Numbered from the stretch's first letter, positions 22,629 to 35,144 are shown. The stretch is 36,546 nt of DNA from Apostichopus californicus (GCA_020650975.1 JAIPMN010002393.1:1-36546), one strand, 5' to 3'. Program-made: numbers and translations. Notes: generated by a model from the sequence alone, not told the origin.

Positions 22629-22814
22629 AGCATGGGACACACTCCCCATTTTCATTTTCTTTGGTACCCGGAGGGCAATAGCAACCCTCTACTGGATCTA
22701 GGTCACAGTTTTCTTTGCCACCGTGGTACCAATCTTCGTAACAGGTAGCATCACCATCGAAGTTATCTGGACAGACGCATTCTCGATATTCTTTGCCTTC
22801 TGGACATTCTTCAT
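22629..22814 (-). CDS. Exon 5: TIL domain of module 1
   Basis: The exon is 186 nt, acceptor acctttcag, donor GTAAGT at 22623-22628, phase 1 to 1. It encodes the trypsin-inhibitor-like cysteine-rich domain that follows C8 in mucins and zonadhesin: EECPEGKEYRECVC, ATCYEDWYHGG, NCDLDPVEGCYCPPGT, ENGECVPC. Nine Cys lie in the exon and the Cys just before it (NDTFC) brings the total to ten, the number expected for the five TIL disulfides. The next exon changes abruptly to Thr/Pro-rich sequence, so the module ends here. Paralogue: 8992-9171. Confidence 0.94.
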
Positions 22815-23544
22815 CTGAAAGGTGCACACACAAAAAAGGGATGTAAATAATATACATCTCACAAACAAAAACATCTCCAAAAACATAATAACATTAAAAC
22901 ATAAACTCAATAAGAAAGATTGCCTTGTGACCAATTAGATTTTACTGACATAATTAACAAAATAGATCACAAAATGATTTGAACCTTGAGCCTATCCTCC
23001 CCACTCCTAACCCTACAAATGAAAAGTCGCTTCTAACTTTATGGTCCATTCAAAACATGGTTTTCACAGATTTCTGTGACAAGAACTTCATCTTACAAAA
23101 CAATACTCAGCCATACTTTTCTGTCAAAAACTGAACGATAACAAAGAAACTCTGATAACATTCAGTATAGTTTGTATTGGTCTTGAACAAATGTGCTGAA
23201 AAAGCCACCAAACCATTGACCAGTGTAAACAGAGATTTTAATATGTCTTTACATGTGATGGAAAAAAGGTGATGTCCTTCACACATGGAGCGAAGTGGTC
23301 AACGACAGATCAAGCTGGCGTCGGACGACCTTTGGCACTGCTGTCAAGATGGATCAGTGCAGGAGAGAGGAAAACGTCAAGAAGAGACAGAGACATCACC
23401 AGTTAAACCTTCAGCTAATTTTTTGTTGTAATTGTGTTTTTTGTTTATTGTATACTGTTCTCATTTTCATTCTTTGGTATGTTGCCCGTTTCGGGACATT
23501 GGCGTATATATATATATTACATGTTAAAACATGGCAAAACTTAC
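22815..23544 (-). other. Intron 4 (730 bp), phase 1
   Basis: Contains the LINE-like fragment at 23268-23420. Its length is almost that of the equivalent intron of module 2 (726 bp), although no sequence similarity was obvious. Confidence 0.85.
23268..23420 (+). mobile_element. Probable LINE 3' coding fragment
   Basis: The plus strand reads HTWSEVVNDRSSWRRTTFG followed by a basic Arg/Lys/His tail and stop-rich T-rich sequence. An A.DRS.WR motif close to the C-terminus is typical of several non-LTR retrotransposon ORF2 proteins. Only about 45 codons remain, in intron 4 and opposite to the host gene. The family cannot be named from this length. Confidence 0.35.
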
Positions 23545-23874
23545 GGCAAAAGGTATCATTCCTCCATTCCAGGCAGATCCCATGGAAAGTGCACTCCGTG
23601 GCATAGGCTTCTAAGGACCAACAACTTTCCGTCTGATTGGAAGCACATATATCCATGGAGCATGTGTCGAAAAAGTCACAAGGGTCGACTTTATCCCAGC
23701 AGGGCTCAAAGATTGGTAAGAAGAGATTGTCACACCACTCCAGTTGTTCCTCGGTCGGTACACATAGTGGAGGCTCCGTGACCGTTTCACACTTTTCGGG
23801 GTCATTTGGGTACAAGTACTCTTCGCAGCAGCTGTTGGTTTCCTGGCAATTGGTTATGTTTAAGCCGCACCATC
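23545..23874 (-). CDS. Exon 4: C8 domain of module 1
   Basis: Acceptor tttttcacag and donor GTAAGT (23539-23544) enclose 330 nt, phase 1 to 1. The product begins GWCGLNITNCQETNSCC and carries the C8 signature CVPTEEQLEWCDN, LPIFEPCWDKVDP, CSMDICAS, ATECTFHGICLEWR, ending NDTFC. Fifteen Cys are present. C8 domains lie directly after VWD and help form the intersubunit disulfides of mucins. An extra Cys sits in VDPCDFF, where the family normally has Glu or Asn; it is balanced by a different extra Cys in the module 2 copy. NIT, NQT and NDT are sequons. Strongly supported by the paralogue at 9898-10224. Confidence 0.95.
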
Positions 23875-24959
23875 CTGTGAAAAAATGATATACAAGGAAG
23901 CAAGTCAATACCCTTAGCCATTAAAAAAAAAACAGCCTGTATCATGTGTTCCAAGTTTTCATGTGGAAAACCTGCCATTATCCCTAAAGATCCTACAAGT
24001 TTTCCAATGCAATGCTCGGCATTTTGACATGCATTGAAACCAATGTGCCAGTTTCCTCCCTTTGTCACATTCGTCGCAGGGTTTCCTACAAAGGAGTGTA
24101 GAAACCGCAGAGCACAGACATTGAAAAACCTTTGGAAAGAGATCTAATGTGTGAACTAGCAACTCTTTTATGTGACAGGATATTATTGTTGGTACTGATT
24201 GTGTCAGGCTTGCCACACGCAGAAACACACAACATTTTTCACTCTGCCATGTATCAAAATTGACAGTAATCATGCATTTCACAAGCTTTAAGCGCTCATG
24301 AAAACTTGGAATTTACATGTGAGATTTAATGTGATTTGGGAAACCAGGAAAATAAATTGATTCTACATCAAACAAAAATGCCAAAGTGAACAGCTTTTGT
24401 GTCTACAAAGTCATTTTACGAATATTAAAAAATGATCAAGTTTGACATAAATCTAGTAATCAAATAACTAAAAACAAAGCTTCACAGATCAATCTGGTCA
24501 AACTTTATGCCAACAATTATGCCCATCTAGTTTAATATAGTAGACATGCTGTTACCTTTATAGGTGGTTTATCACCTCAGCTTCTTCTAAACCCCTTTAA
24601 AACCTCCCCTTCAAACAAATAACTTCATGTCAAGTCATCCTTACAAAGTTAATAACAGCACTGCATCCCCTCTCCTCCTCCCATCAAACTTCCTCCATGG
24701 TCACAAATTTCTGATCTCTACCATTTCTCCATATCACCATTCATAGCACTTTAGTAGAGTTTGTTAAACACATCACCAAATTCAACAGCTCATCCTATGA
24801 CGTCATTTACCCTCAGGAGCACTCTGATAGCTGAGTCAGGAGAGGCCATCTACCCAAAGATGTAAAAGCTAGGATAGGCGTTTATATATAAGCTAAAGGT
24901 ACTTAGGAATATATTTAAGATGTACAGTACTTTGCCAGAGCTACATATATTATACTTAC
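23875..24959 (-). other. Intron 3 (1085 bp), phase 1
   Basis: No gene seen. The segment 24798-24839 carries a palindromic TGACGTCA and, 26 bp on, a palindromic CTGAGTCAG. Confidence 0.85.
24798..24839. promoter_or_regulatory. Intronic CRE-like and AP-1/Maf-like site pair
   Basis: TGACGTCA at 24798-24805 is a perfect CREB/ATF palindrome and CTGAGTCAG at 24831-24839 contains the AP-1 core TGAGTCA. Two perfect bZIP sites 25 bp apart in otherwise AT-rich intron could be an enhancer, but chance is not excluded. Confidence 0.25.
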
Positions 24960-25161
24960 CACAGAGACCATCAGTATTATTGTAGTACACAGCTGATGGT
25001 ACCACCACTCTAAAATAATTGTAACCTTGAGGAAGGAATCGAACTTCCAGTCCGATATCTGGCACCACCAGTACCATGAATATACCATTAGCAAATATGG
25101 TGAAGTCATCATCCTGGTATGGTGGTGTTACAAGTTGACCATCAATGGCTGCTTGGGGTCT
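24960..25161 (-). CDS. Exon 3: VWD domain of module 1, C-terminal half
   Basis: The exon is 202 nt, from acceptor ccttttcag to donor GTAAGT at 24954-24959, phase 0 to phase 1. It encodes RPQAAIDGQLVTPPY, a beta-strand-rich middle (FTIFANGIFMVLVVPDIGLE, VRFLPQGYNYFRVVVPS) and ends NNTDGLC, completed to GLCG across the junction. GLCG closes VWD domains; in vWF and gel mucins it is usually CGLC, but here the first Cys is Asp. NNT is a possible glycosylation site. The paralogue at 10972-11170 is three bases shorter and has the same phases. Confidence 0.94.
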
Positions 25162-26315
25162 CTGAAAAGGAAGACCACAAAAAAAAAAAAAAAAAAAAAA
25201 ACATTGAAAGTAACTCTAAGCACTGAGAGAAGGAGAATGACCCATTTAAGATGTCTTTGATGAATAGGCCATGTAGATAACTCTATTAATAGAAATACAA
25301 AAGTGTCTTACATTAAAAAAACTTTTTTGCCAAAATACCATATCATCAAATGAACTGACATTTGAAGAAGCAGGGTTACCATGGCAACTAACAGCTAAGA
25401 GTAAGGCACCATGTCAATAGCACAAGCTACAGCAGCAGCATGCAGTAGCATCCTACTGTTAAAAAATTTGATTTAAAATGCAGCCATTATTTTAGTCGAA
25501 ATGGTGATATCTCATAATTAAAACACATGCCGACTTATCAAACAGCATTTCAAGAACTATATTCACAAGCTGTTTCTATCTTAGCTCATTTTTGAGTTAA
25601 CGAATAATCTGCCAAAATATTGGATGTACGTAACTGCGTTAACTCTACAGACTATAGACCAACGATGAAGTCTGTAATGCAGTAGTAAGAAGCGAAAGCA
25701 TTCTCCAACCTACCAAAAGTGTGACTGTCTGAGTACTGTAGCTTATAGTCTCCCACAAAATGTCTTTGTTTACAGTGAATTATTATAAGTAGATGCATTA
25801 ATTGGGCACAATAATGCACACAGGTTCAATTTTACATAATTTCATTACAAACAATAATTTCCACTATAACATGCTCTAGCCTTTATACAGATTTGTTTTT
25901 ATGGCGAGTACAAAAAAGAAGAAAAGTTCCAAAGTCGTTAATTAAATATTGCTAGATTAATCTTAATTTTTCGATGCAAGTATTACAGTATGAGAATAAA
26001 GCATTGATCTTTTCTGCGGATTATGAAATTGAGCTGCTGTGCATTTATGAACAGAGTCAGATGCTTTAATTATATTTCCTTCACTTCATTAACTCTGCTC
26101 TAGATAGAAAATTTCATTTAATTACTTGGAATTTGATTTATCACTTTTTAACTTTTGCCATAACACAATCCAGGTACACGCTAGAAAATGTTATATAAGA
26201 AAGTGTTTTCGTGGTTCTAATTTTTTTTTAAATGGACTCAAATATATTGTTTCTTCCCTCTTTGAAAACTATTAGACCAAAGCAAATATACCGTGGATGA
26301 TGAGTAGTAACTTAC
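25162..26315 (-). other. Intron 2 (1154 bp), phase 0
   Basis: AT-rich with an A24-like homopolymer at 25179-25202 near the acceptor side of exon 3. I see no gene or recognisable repeat. Confidence 0.85.
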
Positions 26316-26554
26316 GAAAATGTCCGTGAGATTTCCAAAAAGCTGTATCGTGTGTCCCATAGTTTCAACAATCAGTTGCTGAGGACAACTAGTGGTTGGA
26401 AATGCTTCACATGGTATATTGTCAATTAAAACCATATACAATGGAGGGTCCTGGCTGAGATCCCTACTGAGTATGTATGTCCCAACGCCTTGGTTATCAA
26501 AGTGTTGACCAGCGAAATCAAAGTAATGAGGGTCACCATAGCCGTAACACTCAC
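26316..26554 (-). CDS. Exon 2: VWD domain of module 1, N-terminal half
   Basis: Acceptor ctgcacag and donor GTAAGT (26310-26315) enclose 239 nt, phase 1 to phase 0. The product starts ECYGYGDPHYFDF, the VWD hallmark GDPHY at the domain N-terminus, followed by HFDNQGVGTYILSRD, NIPCEAFP, SCPQQLIVE and GHTIQLF, with an NLT glycosylation sequon. In gel-forming mucins and zonadhesin this is the Ca-binding, disulfide-bonded core of the D assembly. The usual Cys in GxCxY is replaced by Gly here (GVGTY), whereas module 2 keeps it (GNCTY). The exon has the same length and phases as its paralogue at 11888-12126. Confidence 0.95.
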
Positions 26555-28317
26555 CTGTGCAGATAAACCAGAAAAAATGGTATGAGTTTCTTGTTTTGCT
26601 CATAGAAATCATAGCTGATTGTTATCGTTCTAAAGTTCTATAAATAGGATATGATGGAATTTAACAGATATTGCCTACTTGAAGCTTTCGGCAAACCAAT
26701 CTTTATCTTATAGCTTATTATCATTAAAAGCTTATTATAAATGGGCTTAATATCAATAGCTTATTATTATTTAATTAAATAAATAATATTAATAAGAAAC
26801 TTGACTGAACATGTCTTTCAGAAGTGTAAACTAAAAAAAACACTACCACGTTTGTAATAAATCCTAAGTCAACAATGTTTATAAGGTCAATAGTATTGTC
26901 CACAAATTTTAGTGAGTCTAAAATATTATTAGACCTTATATTCTGGACATTCTGGACTCTCTCAATTTTCCATACAGATTGACGAGTGTTTTAATTACGC
27001 CACAGTCAGGAAGAATAATTGGAATGGTTTTGAAGTTTGAACACGAGTGACCATTACTTCAATTTCTTGCATATTTGGGGGGGGGGGGTATTGTTGATCT
27101 TGAAAACTACTTTAATATTGAATAATGCCAAACTAAGAAAGATAAATTAATATACTTAGATTCCTCCTAAAATAAGTATTAGAACAAGCCAAGAAAATAT
27201 CAGCATCATTATGCCCACATCTAGTATCATCTATGCAGTTATCAATTGCACTTTGGCTGTAAGCATATTTTAACCATATGATGGTCACATTTCGATACCT
27301 TCAATTAAATCCATGACATGTCATTACAATACAGAATTTTAAACAATTAACATTGTACTAACCAAAAGTAACCAAAAGTGGATATTTCGAGTCAGTCTAA
27401 CATTACTGATTGTAACATATTATAGGCCTAAATTGGTTTATCCTACCTTTAATAAGCCTATACTAAAATCGTAAGCCTATAACTAGTGCAAGCAGCTGGT
27501 TAAGAATTGTTTCATGTTCCACCCCACAATCTCACAAGCAGGAGATGTTAATATACATGTCAATAGAAACTGTCACACTTATTTGAAGTCTTTCAGCGAT
27601 AGCAGGGCCCAACGAATCCCATTATTTGTTCTGAAAATTGCCACTATGCCCATATGTGAAGGTACCAAATGCGGCCATCCCTTTTCACTTTAGAGACTAG
27701 GACCCTTTGACTTTTACTCAATCAAAAGGCTTGGACAGTAGATTTGTTTTGTAAACAGAATGTAGTCTGTACATCATGATCAAGAGAGCAATACCGAAAA
27801 AGTGCTGGGTACTCGAAAAATTGAATTATGGTAACCACAGATTAAATTTGAAAATCTGGATAACTATATTTGTATTGCTTCATTGCCCTTTAAACATATA
27901 ACAGCAAACAGGAAAACTGTAACAACTGTGCCATTTTGAAAACAAAATTAAGTTGAAATAGATGTTTATCTTTCTTTTCAAAAAAAGTTGTCAAGCCCTC
28001 AGATAAGTCTTTAGAGTACTTCTTAGCAGATCTTGGGCAGCAGACAATTTTTGTAGTATGTAACTGCATGGTTAGTCTACTTACTACATGACAGAGCTAG
28101 ACCAAATATTTCAGAGTATTTGGTCATAAATTAGACTTTTTGCAATGGTTATGATTAAAGTGACTCTGAAGGGTGGAAAATGGTATAAACATGATACAAC
28201 TCTCCCAGCTGCTATACATTTAACACTGAACAAGCAGGTGTGTTCAAAACCAACATCAATTTTCACAAAAAGACACGAACCGGCAGAGATACTTTTGTAC
28301 CAACTGACAAAGTATTA

Positions 28318-28456
28318 CATATTTACAACAAATTCTGCATATTCAAACAAATAATACATATTCAAACAAATGTACATGTATATTCAAACAAATAATACAT
28401 ATATGCACAAATATAACATATTGAACAACATGTTACATATTCACACCAATATTACA
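28318..28456. repeat. Degenerate 19-bp tandem repeat (catattcaaacaaataata)
   Basis: About seven AT-rich units beginning catattcaaacaaataata follow each other with substitutions and one expanded unit (catattcaaacaaatgtaca). There is no coding signal. It lies in intron 1. Confidence 0.7.
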
Positions 28457-28654
28457 TCCATTGATTCAGAGCATTAAACACAGTAGCCAATGCAAACAAA
28501 ATGAACACAAATCAATTTTGCAAGATATTTAACAAAATTACAAAAAACACAAATTGTACTCCACATTTAATGCATACTAAACAACATAAAAAGCATTTTC
28601 AATCATATATTTGCCCAATTACCGCCTAAAATTTTGGCTAAGATCATGTGTAGT

Positions 28655-28990
28655 ATCTGTTCCCTTTCGATGGGAATGGTGATACACACCCGACGATGAT
28701 CACACAGTCACAGTCCCTATGCAAGGGGACTGGGGTTGAGAGCGGATCAGTGGTTCGGTAGTGTGGTTTTCCTGCCCAGATGCTTTCCTGGGCGACTTTT
28801 TCTTACATTGTATATGTTTATTAATTATATCTATTGCTCTCTTCCAACTATTCTCGATATATACTGTATTTGTAATTATACAACACCTAATTATATTCCG
28901 GCCATTTGATTGGTCAATTGCTCGTCGATTGCATGCAAAAATCCGCTCTATTGCACGCTATGAAATAGAACCGTGCAATATACTTTTTGG
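28655..28990. repeat. Possible dispersed-repeat fragment, unclassified
   Basis: This patch is much more GC-rich than its surroundings and contains local dyads: ccctttcgatggg, agtcccctatgcaagggga-like sequence near 28710, and cctgcccagatgctttcctgggc at 28772-28794. It is followed by gccatttgattggtcaattg (28902). The abrupt change in composition suggests an inserted element, but no ends or target-site duplication were found. Confidence 0.25.
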
Positions 28991-31900
28991 ATAGCACTTT
29001 TTTCAATGGTAAGAGAGCAACTCATGAAATATTTGCACTATTGCACTCATAACCATTAATTATTTGTATAATGTATAACAGAGATGTTTCGAATTTCTAA
29101 ATGTAAATGCTTTTTAGGGCATTTTTGTTCAATATAGAGGCAGACCTTTTAAATACTGTAGGCTGTTCAATGTCTGGAAATAATTATTATTAGTTTATAA
29201 TTTTAACTGTAGAACTATATGTGTTTCTTAACTTTCTTCTTGTTTTCAGTCTTTTTTCTTTCTTTTTGCAACTCTTGTGTTCTTGTTGGTGACTTGCACT
29301 AACAAGAGAGACATCCTTTATCAGACAATAACAAGCTATTCAACTGGCCTGTGATACCCTGCGACCATATTTTTGCCACATATGAAATCCCAAAACACTA
29401 GTTTTCATACACAACAGATACTACACAGAAAGATTAAGGTTAAAGAGTTTTACACCTGAAAAACAAAAGGAAGGAAGAAACGACGGAACGAGTAGGTTTA
29501 AAACCACAAAACCAAAGGGCCAATCAGGCTTCAGCATGCAAATGTTGACATTGATGGATGAATAACATAACTATATATGTATAAAACGAATGTAATGTTT
29601 AGACAAGAATTACATGTAAAGGACAGAGAATGACTATGGAGAAACAAAATGAAAGTAAATGATGTTATTACAGGTGATGACTGATATTGCAATATAAAAC
29701 TGACATAAGGTTTAACAGCATCTCAACAGGATGACAATGTTTCTAACAAAGAAATCTGCATTTAGATGGCCACTATCATCAACATTGTTCAGTGTTACTA
29801 ACCTATCATGTCAAAGAAAATTGTACTTTGGTAATATAGTTGAAGAACAAGGTATATAAACAAGCACAATGCTTCTGTACAGTAGTACTGAAAATGGCTT
29901 ATAAGTTGCTATCACAAAGGAGGTTGGCTTTTGGAGTGCTCAGTGATCGCTGTTCCTAGTTCCTAAATTAGTTGTTTTGGCTTGTACCCTAAAATGACAC
30001 CAAATATTTCTTTCTAATACTAGTATTATACGTGTCTATCTACCAGCCACTGTCCAATACATGCTTTAATCAGTGCTCACATCTCCTGTATCACAACATC
30101 TTAGTTAAAGGTTCTTAATAACCATCTTATTGGTCAAATGCAATTGAATCTTTCTGCTTATTATTTCTGGATATCTTTCTTCTTCTTTTTCCATGGTTAA
30201 TAATGTTTATAATTCCTAGCAGATTTAATCTATTTCAGAAGCCACCCAACATATTCATTGTTGAACCTATCTTAGTAGGAACTCAACCGTCAAATGCATG
30301 CTATAAGGACGACATATCACAAGCATATTCAATCTTTTCCATATTGAACAGACACAATTAAGATTGAGTGAAGTTTGCAACAAAGTGAGAGAATTTTTTA
30401 CAGAACTTTTTCTCCCAAAAATCAGATCTATACAGTGAAAGAAACACTTAAAATCTCTCTCTTTACTATATTACTAACAAGCATTTATCAAACATGCTGA
30501 CACAGGCTATGAAAAATTGAGAAGAATCTTACTTTTGTGCGTCAAACTAGAATTTCCCCTACAGTAGAACTTTGCAGCTCATCCATCCAAAAGATTAGCT
30601 GCTAAGATCTAACAGACCTAAAAGCTGAACCTTGTTTCTTTCAACAATTCATGGGGCTAAAATTTCCCACACATAATGATGGAAGCAAAAATTGTTAGCA
30701 ATTTCAATGCTATGAAATTTGCAAGAAGAGTGTGTCAAACGACTATGACAGGGAACTAGCAATAATATCAGACACATGGCTACTTAATGCCTTTTATTGC
30801 CATAAGTGGATATGTACACTCTATGCAAGAATTTTTCTTTCATTTGTTGACATTTGAATTTTTTGGAAAATAATAAGACAATCGTAAAGACGAATTTAAT
30901 TTTTTATCTCGTGATTATTAAAGCTGAGTAAACAATCATATTTACCAAAGAAGGACAGAGGGTAAGCCAAAATGAAACTTCCTCTCATAAATGTTTATAA
31001 AGTGACCAATAAAAAGACATGAAGACAAAATCTGAACGAACCCATAGACCCCCTCTTTTGCTACGAACATTGTCAAACACGTTACATGAAAACTGTTAAC
31101 ATTACATGACTCCAGTCCGGATATGACAGACTGCTGTACATACTACTCACTACACAACAAAATACTGCTGGTCTAGTTAAACCATGTAATGGAACACAGA
31201 ACAAAGCTTTGTATCAGACACGCCACGGAACAACCAGTTAACATTACACTGATACCATACACTACTGTACGTATAGTACCTCACCAGTATGGAGTCCGGA
31301 TTAGCCTTTGAAAGAAGCAAAATATTTAGTCATTTTTCTAATCATTCAAATAAACAGCTCACTAATTCGTGTTGCTCCTCATCATCTTAACAATTATTAA
31401 ATATGAAAGGAGACGATTTTATCAGTTCTTTTTCTCAAGATAGATGGTCGGAGTTAAGACTCTCCCTAAGTAACATTCATTTTTTATGTTTTAGTTTCTT
31501 ATCAGATCATATGATAACGTCAATTTCTGGTTGTACTTTCACCCTCTGAAAATCTGGATACTTTCATAATTTGCAAACAACAGTCACCAAACTTAAAGCT
31601 CTAAACTTCTAGTCTATCAAGTTTCTGGACTTTTGTTTTCAATTTTTTTTTCAAATTTAAAGACTTGATTTTCTGGACCCAAACTTTGTGTACAAAATAT
31701 ATGTGACTTTTTTCTTTGCAGGTGTTTATAAATACCATGACTTTAACCTAATTAGAATACAATACACCTGGTTTGGAAACTAACATCTAATAGCAAAACA
31801 CTGTAGCTGTCCTTTCAATAAAAGAGTCCAACTAATGTCCATATGTCTATGCGATATGCTAATTTCTATGAAATCTGTTGCACAAATTATCAGACATGGA

Positions 31901-34719
31901 ACTTTCTTTATTTACAGCTGTTTTTTTTCCTGGTTTTCTATTTCCAAGAAATAGTAAAACAGAATACAGGTAACTGGCTTGATAAAAAGTGAAGTTTAAT
32001 GAATCATTTTACTGAAAACTGAAGCCTGCTGTAAAACCTGGATAAAAATTGTCTTCTGCTTGGTACTTTGCATAACTTCATGTTTGTATTTTGTTTCTTA
32101 TTAAATTGGATAGATGACCAAATTGGTTCAGGCTTAATTTTCAAGTTAGTCTTGGTTTCCTTATTATTAATTTCTGTTAGCATCAATTACCAAAATGGTT
32201 TCTATTTTTAGTTTTCATTGAAAAGAACCAAAACAGAAGTAACTATTGTAAAGGTTCAGCATGCCTAATTTTCAGAGACAGCTGAAACAAAGAATACCAA
32301 AACAGTGCTAATTACCTTATTTTCTTGTAGGTCAGAAGAAAGATATTGATACGAAACTGCATTACAAGCCACATTTAATAGATGTGTTGAACTAAATATT
32401 TCTTAGTTATTGTTTACGTCTTAGATTTTACAGTCAATGAAAAAAATCTAATATTTTTGCAGTGAAATTGGGTTTTAAGGTTTACTGACTGTGACTGCTG
32501 TTGTGGTTGTTGTGAATGAATTTAGGCACAAGATTAATTTTAATATGTTGTAATACTTTAGAAAACACTGTTAGCAGTGCAGGTTGTATTTCAATACCAC
32601 TTTTAATTTGTGAGAAATAACCTTTTAAACAGTTGAGAGGGGGGCGGTGGGGAGAAGGAAACTCAACGAAGTATTGAGTCGTTTGGAGAACAAAAACAAA
32701 ATATATATAGCTGTACATAGAGAAACAGATTAAACAGAAAAAAAAGGGGGAAAAAAAGAGGAAAGACTGAAAAAATTGACACGATAGACACAGGCCAAAA
32801 CCTTGCACAGAAATGACTTTGCTTTTAAAGTCCAGAGATATGAGACAATGACGATTAATACTCTGAGAAACGATTACTGTATGATTGATAATTACCACAT
32901 TGTTTAATGGACGATACTCATGAACAGTCTGTGGGACCAACTTTTTTCAAACAATGCTTTCAAACAATACAAACATCATGTGTTGTTTAGAAGAACACAA
33001 AAAGGACTATTGTTGAGATACAGCAGATAACAAATAACATTTGACAAACTTTTTGAACACAATCATATATGGTTTTAATGCCTACAGTATATGAACCACA
33101 TTTCAAGGAATTTATATCTAGGCCTAATGAGAAGAAGAAGACTTTTAACTGTCTTCGATAATTAACGACTACGACACCCGAGAAAGTACTTACACTGGCA
33201 AAATAAACAACTGCAACTTCGTGGATACTTCATTAGCGATGGATGAATGTCGAGTTTATATTGTGAAACCGAAAATGATGCGATTTTTATGATTTTCAGA
33301 GATGTCAGCTCTGTTGATGATGGAATGCTGTCACTCATACTCAGCCCATACAATTATCAATGCTGATGCAATTTGCACATTTGCAGATCCCATTCCTATG
33401 CTCTCAAATGACGCTTAGACTCGTCTCAGTAAAATATGAAGACAAACTGCATTGTGTCACTGTCATCTTTTCAAATCAGAAGCTAACTTGCATCTTTGAC
33501 AGTACCTGCTATTGTTTGGAATAGTAATAATAAATATTACATAAAGCTGCGCAAACATAATACCGCAGAATTCTATTCTACAGGGTTTGTGTTATCTGCT
33601 GTATTTATAACTTTTTACAGTAATTTTCTTCTTTTATGGGGGGGGAGAAAAATTCTTTTCTTCTCTTTTTTAATCGCATTTCTGTTGCAAAATCCTGACC
33701 AATGTCTGCATTGAAAAGAAAAATAATGCCAAAGTGGGAAGGAACTTTTAGAAAGCTAGGGGCTTTAGAAAATACAAATGCACATTATTAGTATAATAGG
33801 GTGTTAGAGGAGGTTGTGTGTTTTTTTTTTTGGATTTTTTTTCAATTCATGTATTAAAGTACAGCTCAATTGAGGTGAACAAAAATCATCTCTACAGCTT
33901 CCTTCACTGTGATCAAATAATGTAAGATTTGCAAACAAACTAGCAAATTAAATATATCTAAAACTGACCAGTTAAACATTACAAATGAAAGGGAAACTTG
34001 AACGTTTGAGCTTATAGAGACAAAATTACAAGATATTCACAGATCTTCTGCGTGTTACCGATGATTTTCCGACTGGAAGAACTCAAATGTGGTTTGAAAA
34101 TTGTCCATGCTATGCTTTGTGGTCAATTTTTATCCAAAGAAGTAAGTTGGTCTTCGTGCAGTTTGACTTGCAACTTTGGACTTCTGTCGCCTTTGATTAA
34201 TATTGTGTGTTATGACGTAGAGTTACATTTGTGGTTAATTAAAAGGATTTTAAATGCAATGTAGGTGGTAACTAAATAAATAGGTATCCTTGTAAAGAGG
34301 GTCCTTGGAAGTGACACATGAGATGGAAGGAGGGGGGAGGCATGAAGGAGTAATGTTATGGGTTAGGATCATGATGAAAAAGGGGGGTAGAGAGGAGATA
34401 TATGCATTACAGGAGTGAAATCTGGACCACCTTAAATTGAAAGATGCAGAAAGTGTGTAGCGATGCAGAAATCATTTTGGAGAGCAGCGAGAGAAACAGC
34501 TGGATTTTTGCTTATAGTTGCTGCATGTCATATATTATTATATGATTATCGTTTTTTTTATTCTCTTTCTCACACTTACTTCTTGCATCTAACAAGCTTA
34601 AAGCCGAGGTATCAAACTTTTCATTGTATTTGTGTTGTTTATTTTAGATACATATAAAATCAAGCTAGAATACATTCAACACCTACAGTACATGTATGTG
34701 TTTAGCTATTATGGGATAT

Positions 34720-34860
34720 GTTAGGTACATGGAGGGATATGAAGGGATAAAGAGAGATTTAGACTGATGCAGAGATATGGGGAGGGATGCAGGGAGGTGT
34801 GGAGGAATGCAGAGGGATGCAGGGGAAGAAGAGGGGTGTGGACAGGGGGGATGGGGGCTG
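34720..34860. repeat. G-rich low-complexity tract (ggagggatgcag-like)
   Basis: The plus strand repeats short purine-rich blocks such as gggatgcag and ggagggat about ten times with variation. It looks like a degenerate minisatellite, with the complementary strand giving spurious Pro/Ser-rich translations. Confidence 0.6.
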
Positions 34861-35144
34861 TAAAGGGTATAACATAGCAAGAATAATAAATCAAGTCTGA
34901 ATTGTTTAACTAAAGTAATGATGAAGTACATATTACTTGTCAATTGCAAAGCATATATCCTTGAATAAAAAGTCAGTATTACTGAGAAAACTTCACTTAT
35001 AAAGACATGGCTCCAAATTGTTCCCAAATCATGGAAGCATAAAATGGACAGGGACAACATTGATAATGAGAGGAAAGTTGAGCACAAATTTGGTGCTCTT
35101 TCATTCTATACTTGCATATATGTGTACTTGTATGTGTTTCACAG

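Noticed and set aside
28076-28092. A 12-nt microexon candidate in intron 1 before GTAAGT
   Set aside because: The acceptor lacks a pyrimidine tract and the residues are not PTS-like.
33162-33353. Minus-strand ORF of 63 codons with a GTAAGT near its end
   Set aside because: The donor would be phase 2, which does not join the phase 1 VWD exon, and there is no signal peptide for an alternative first exon.
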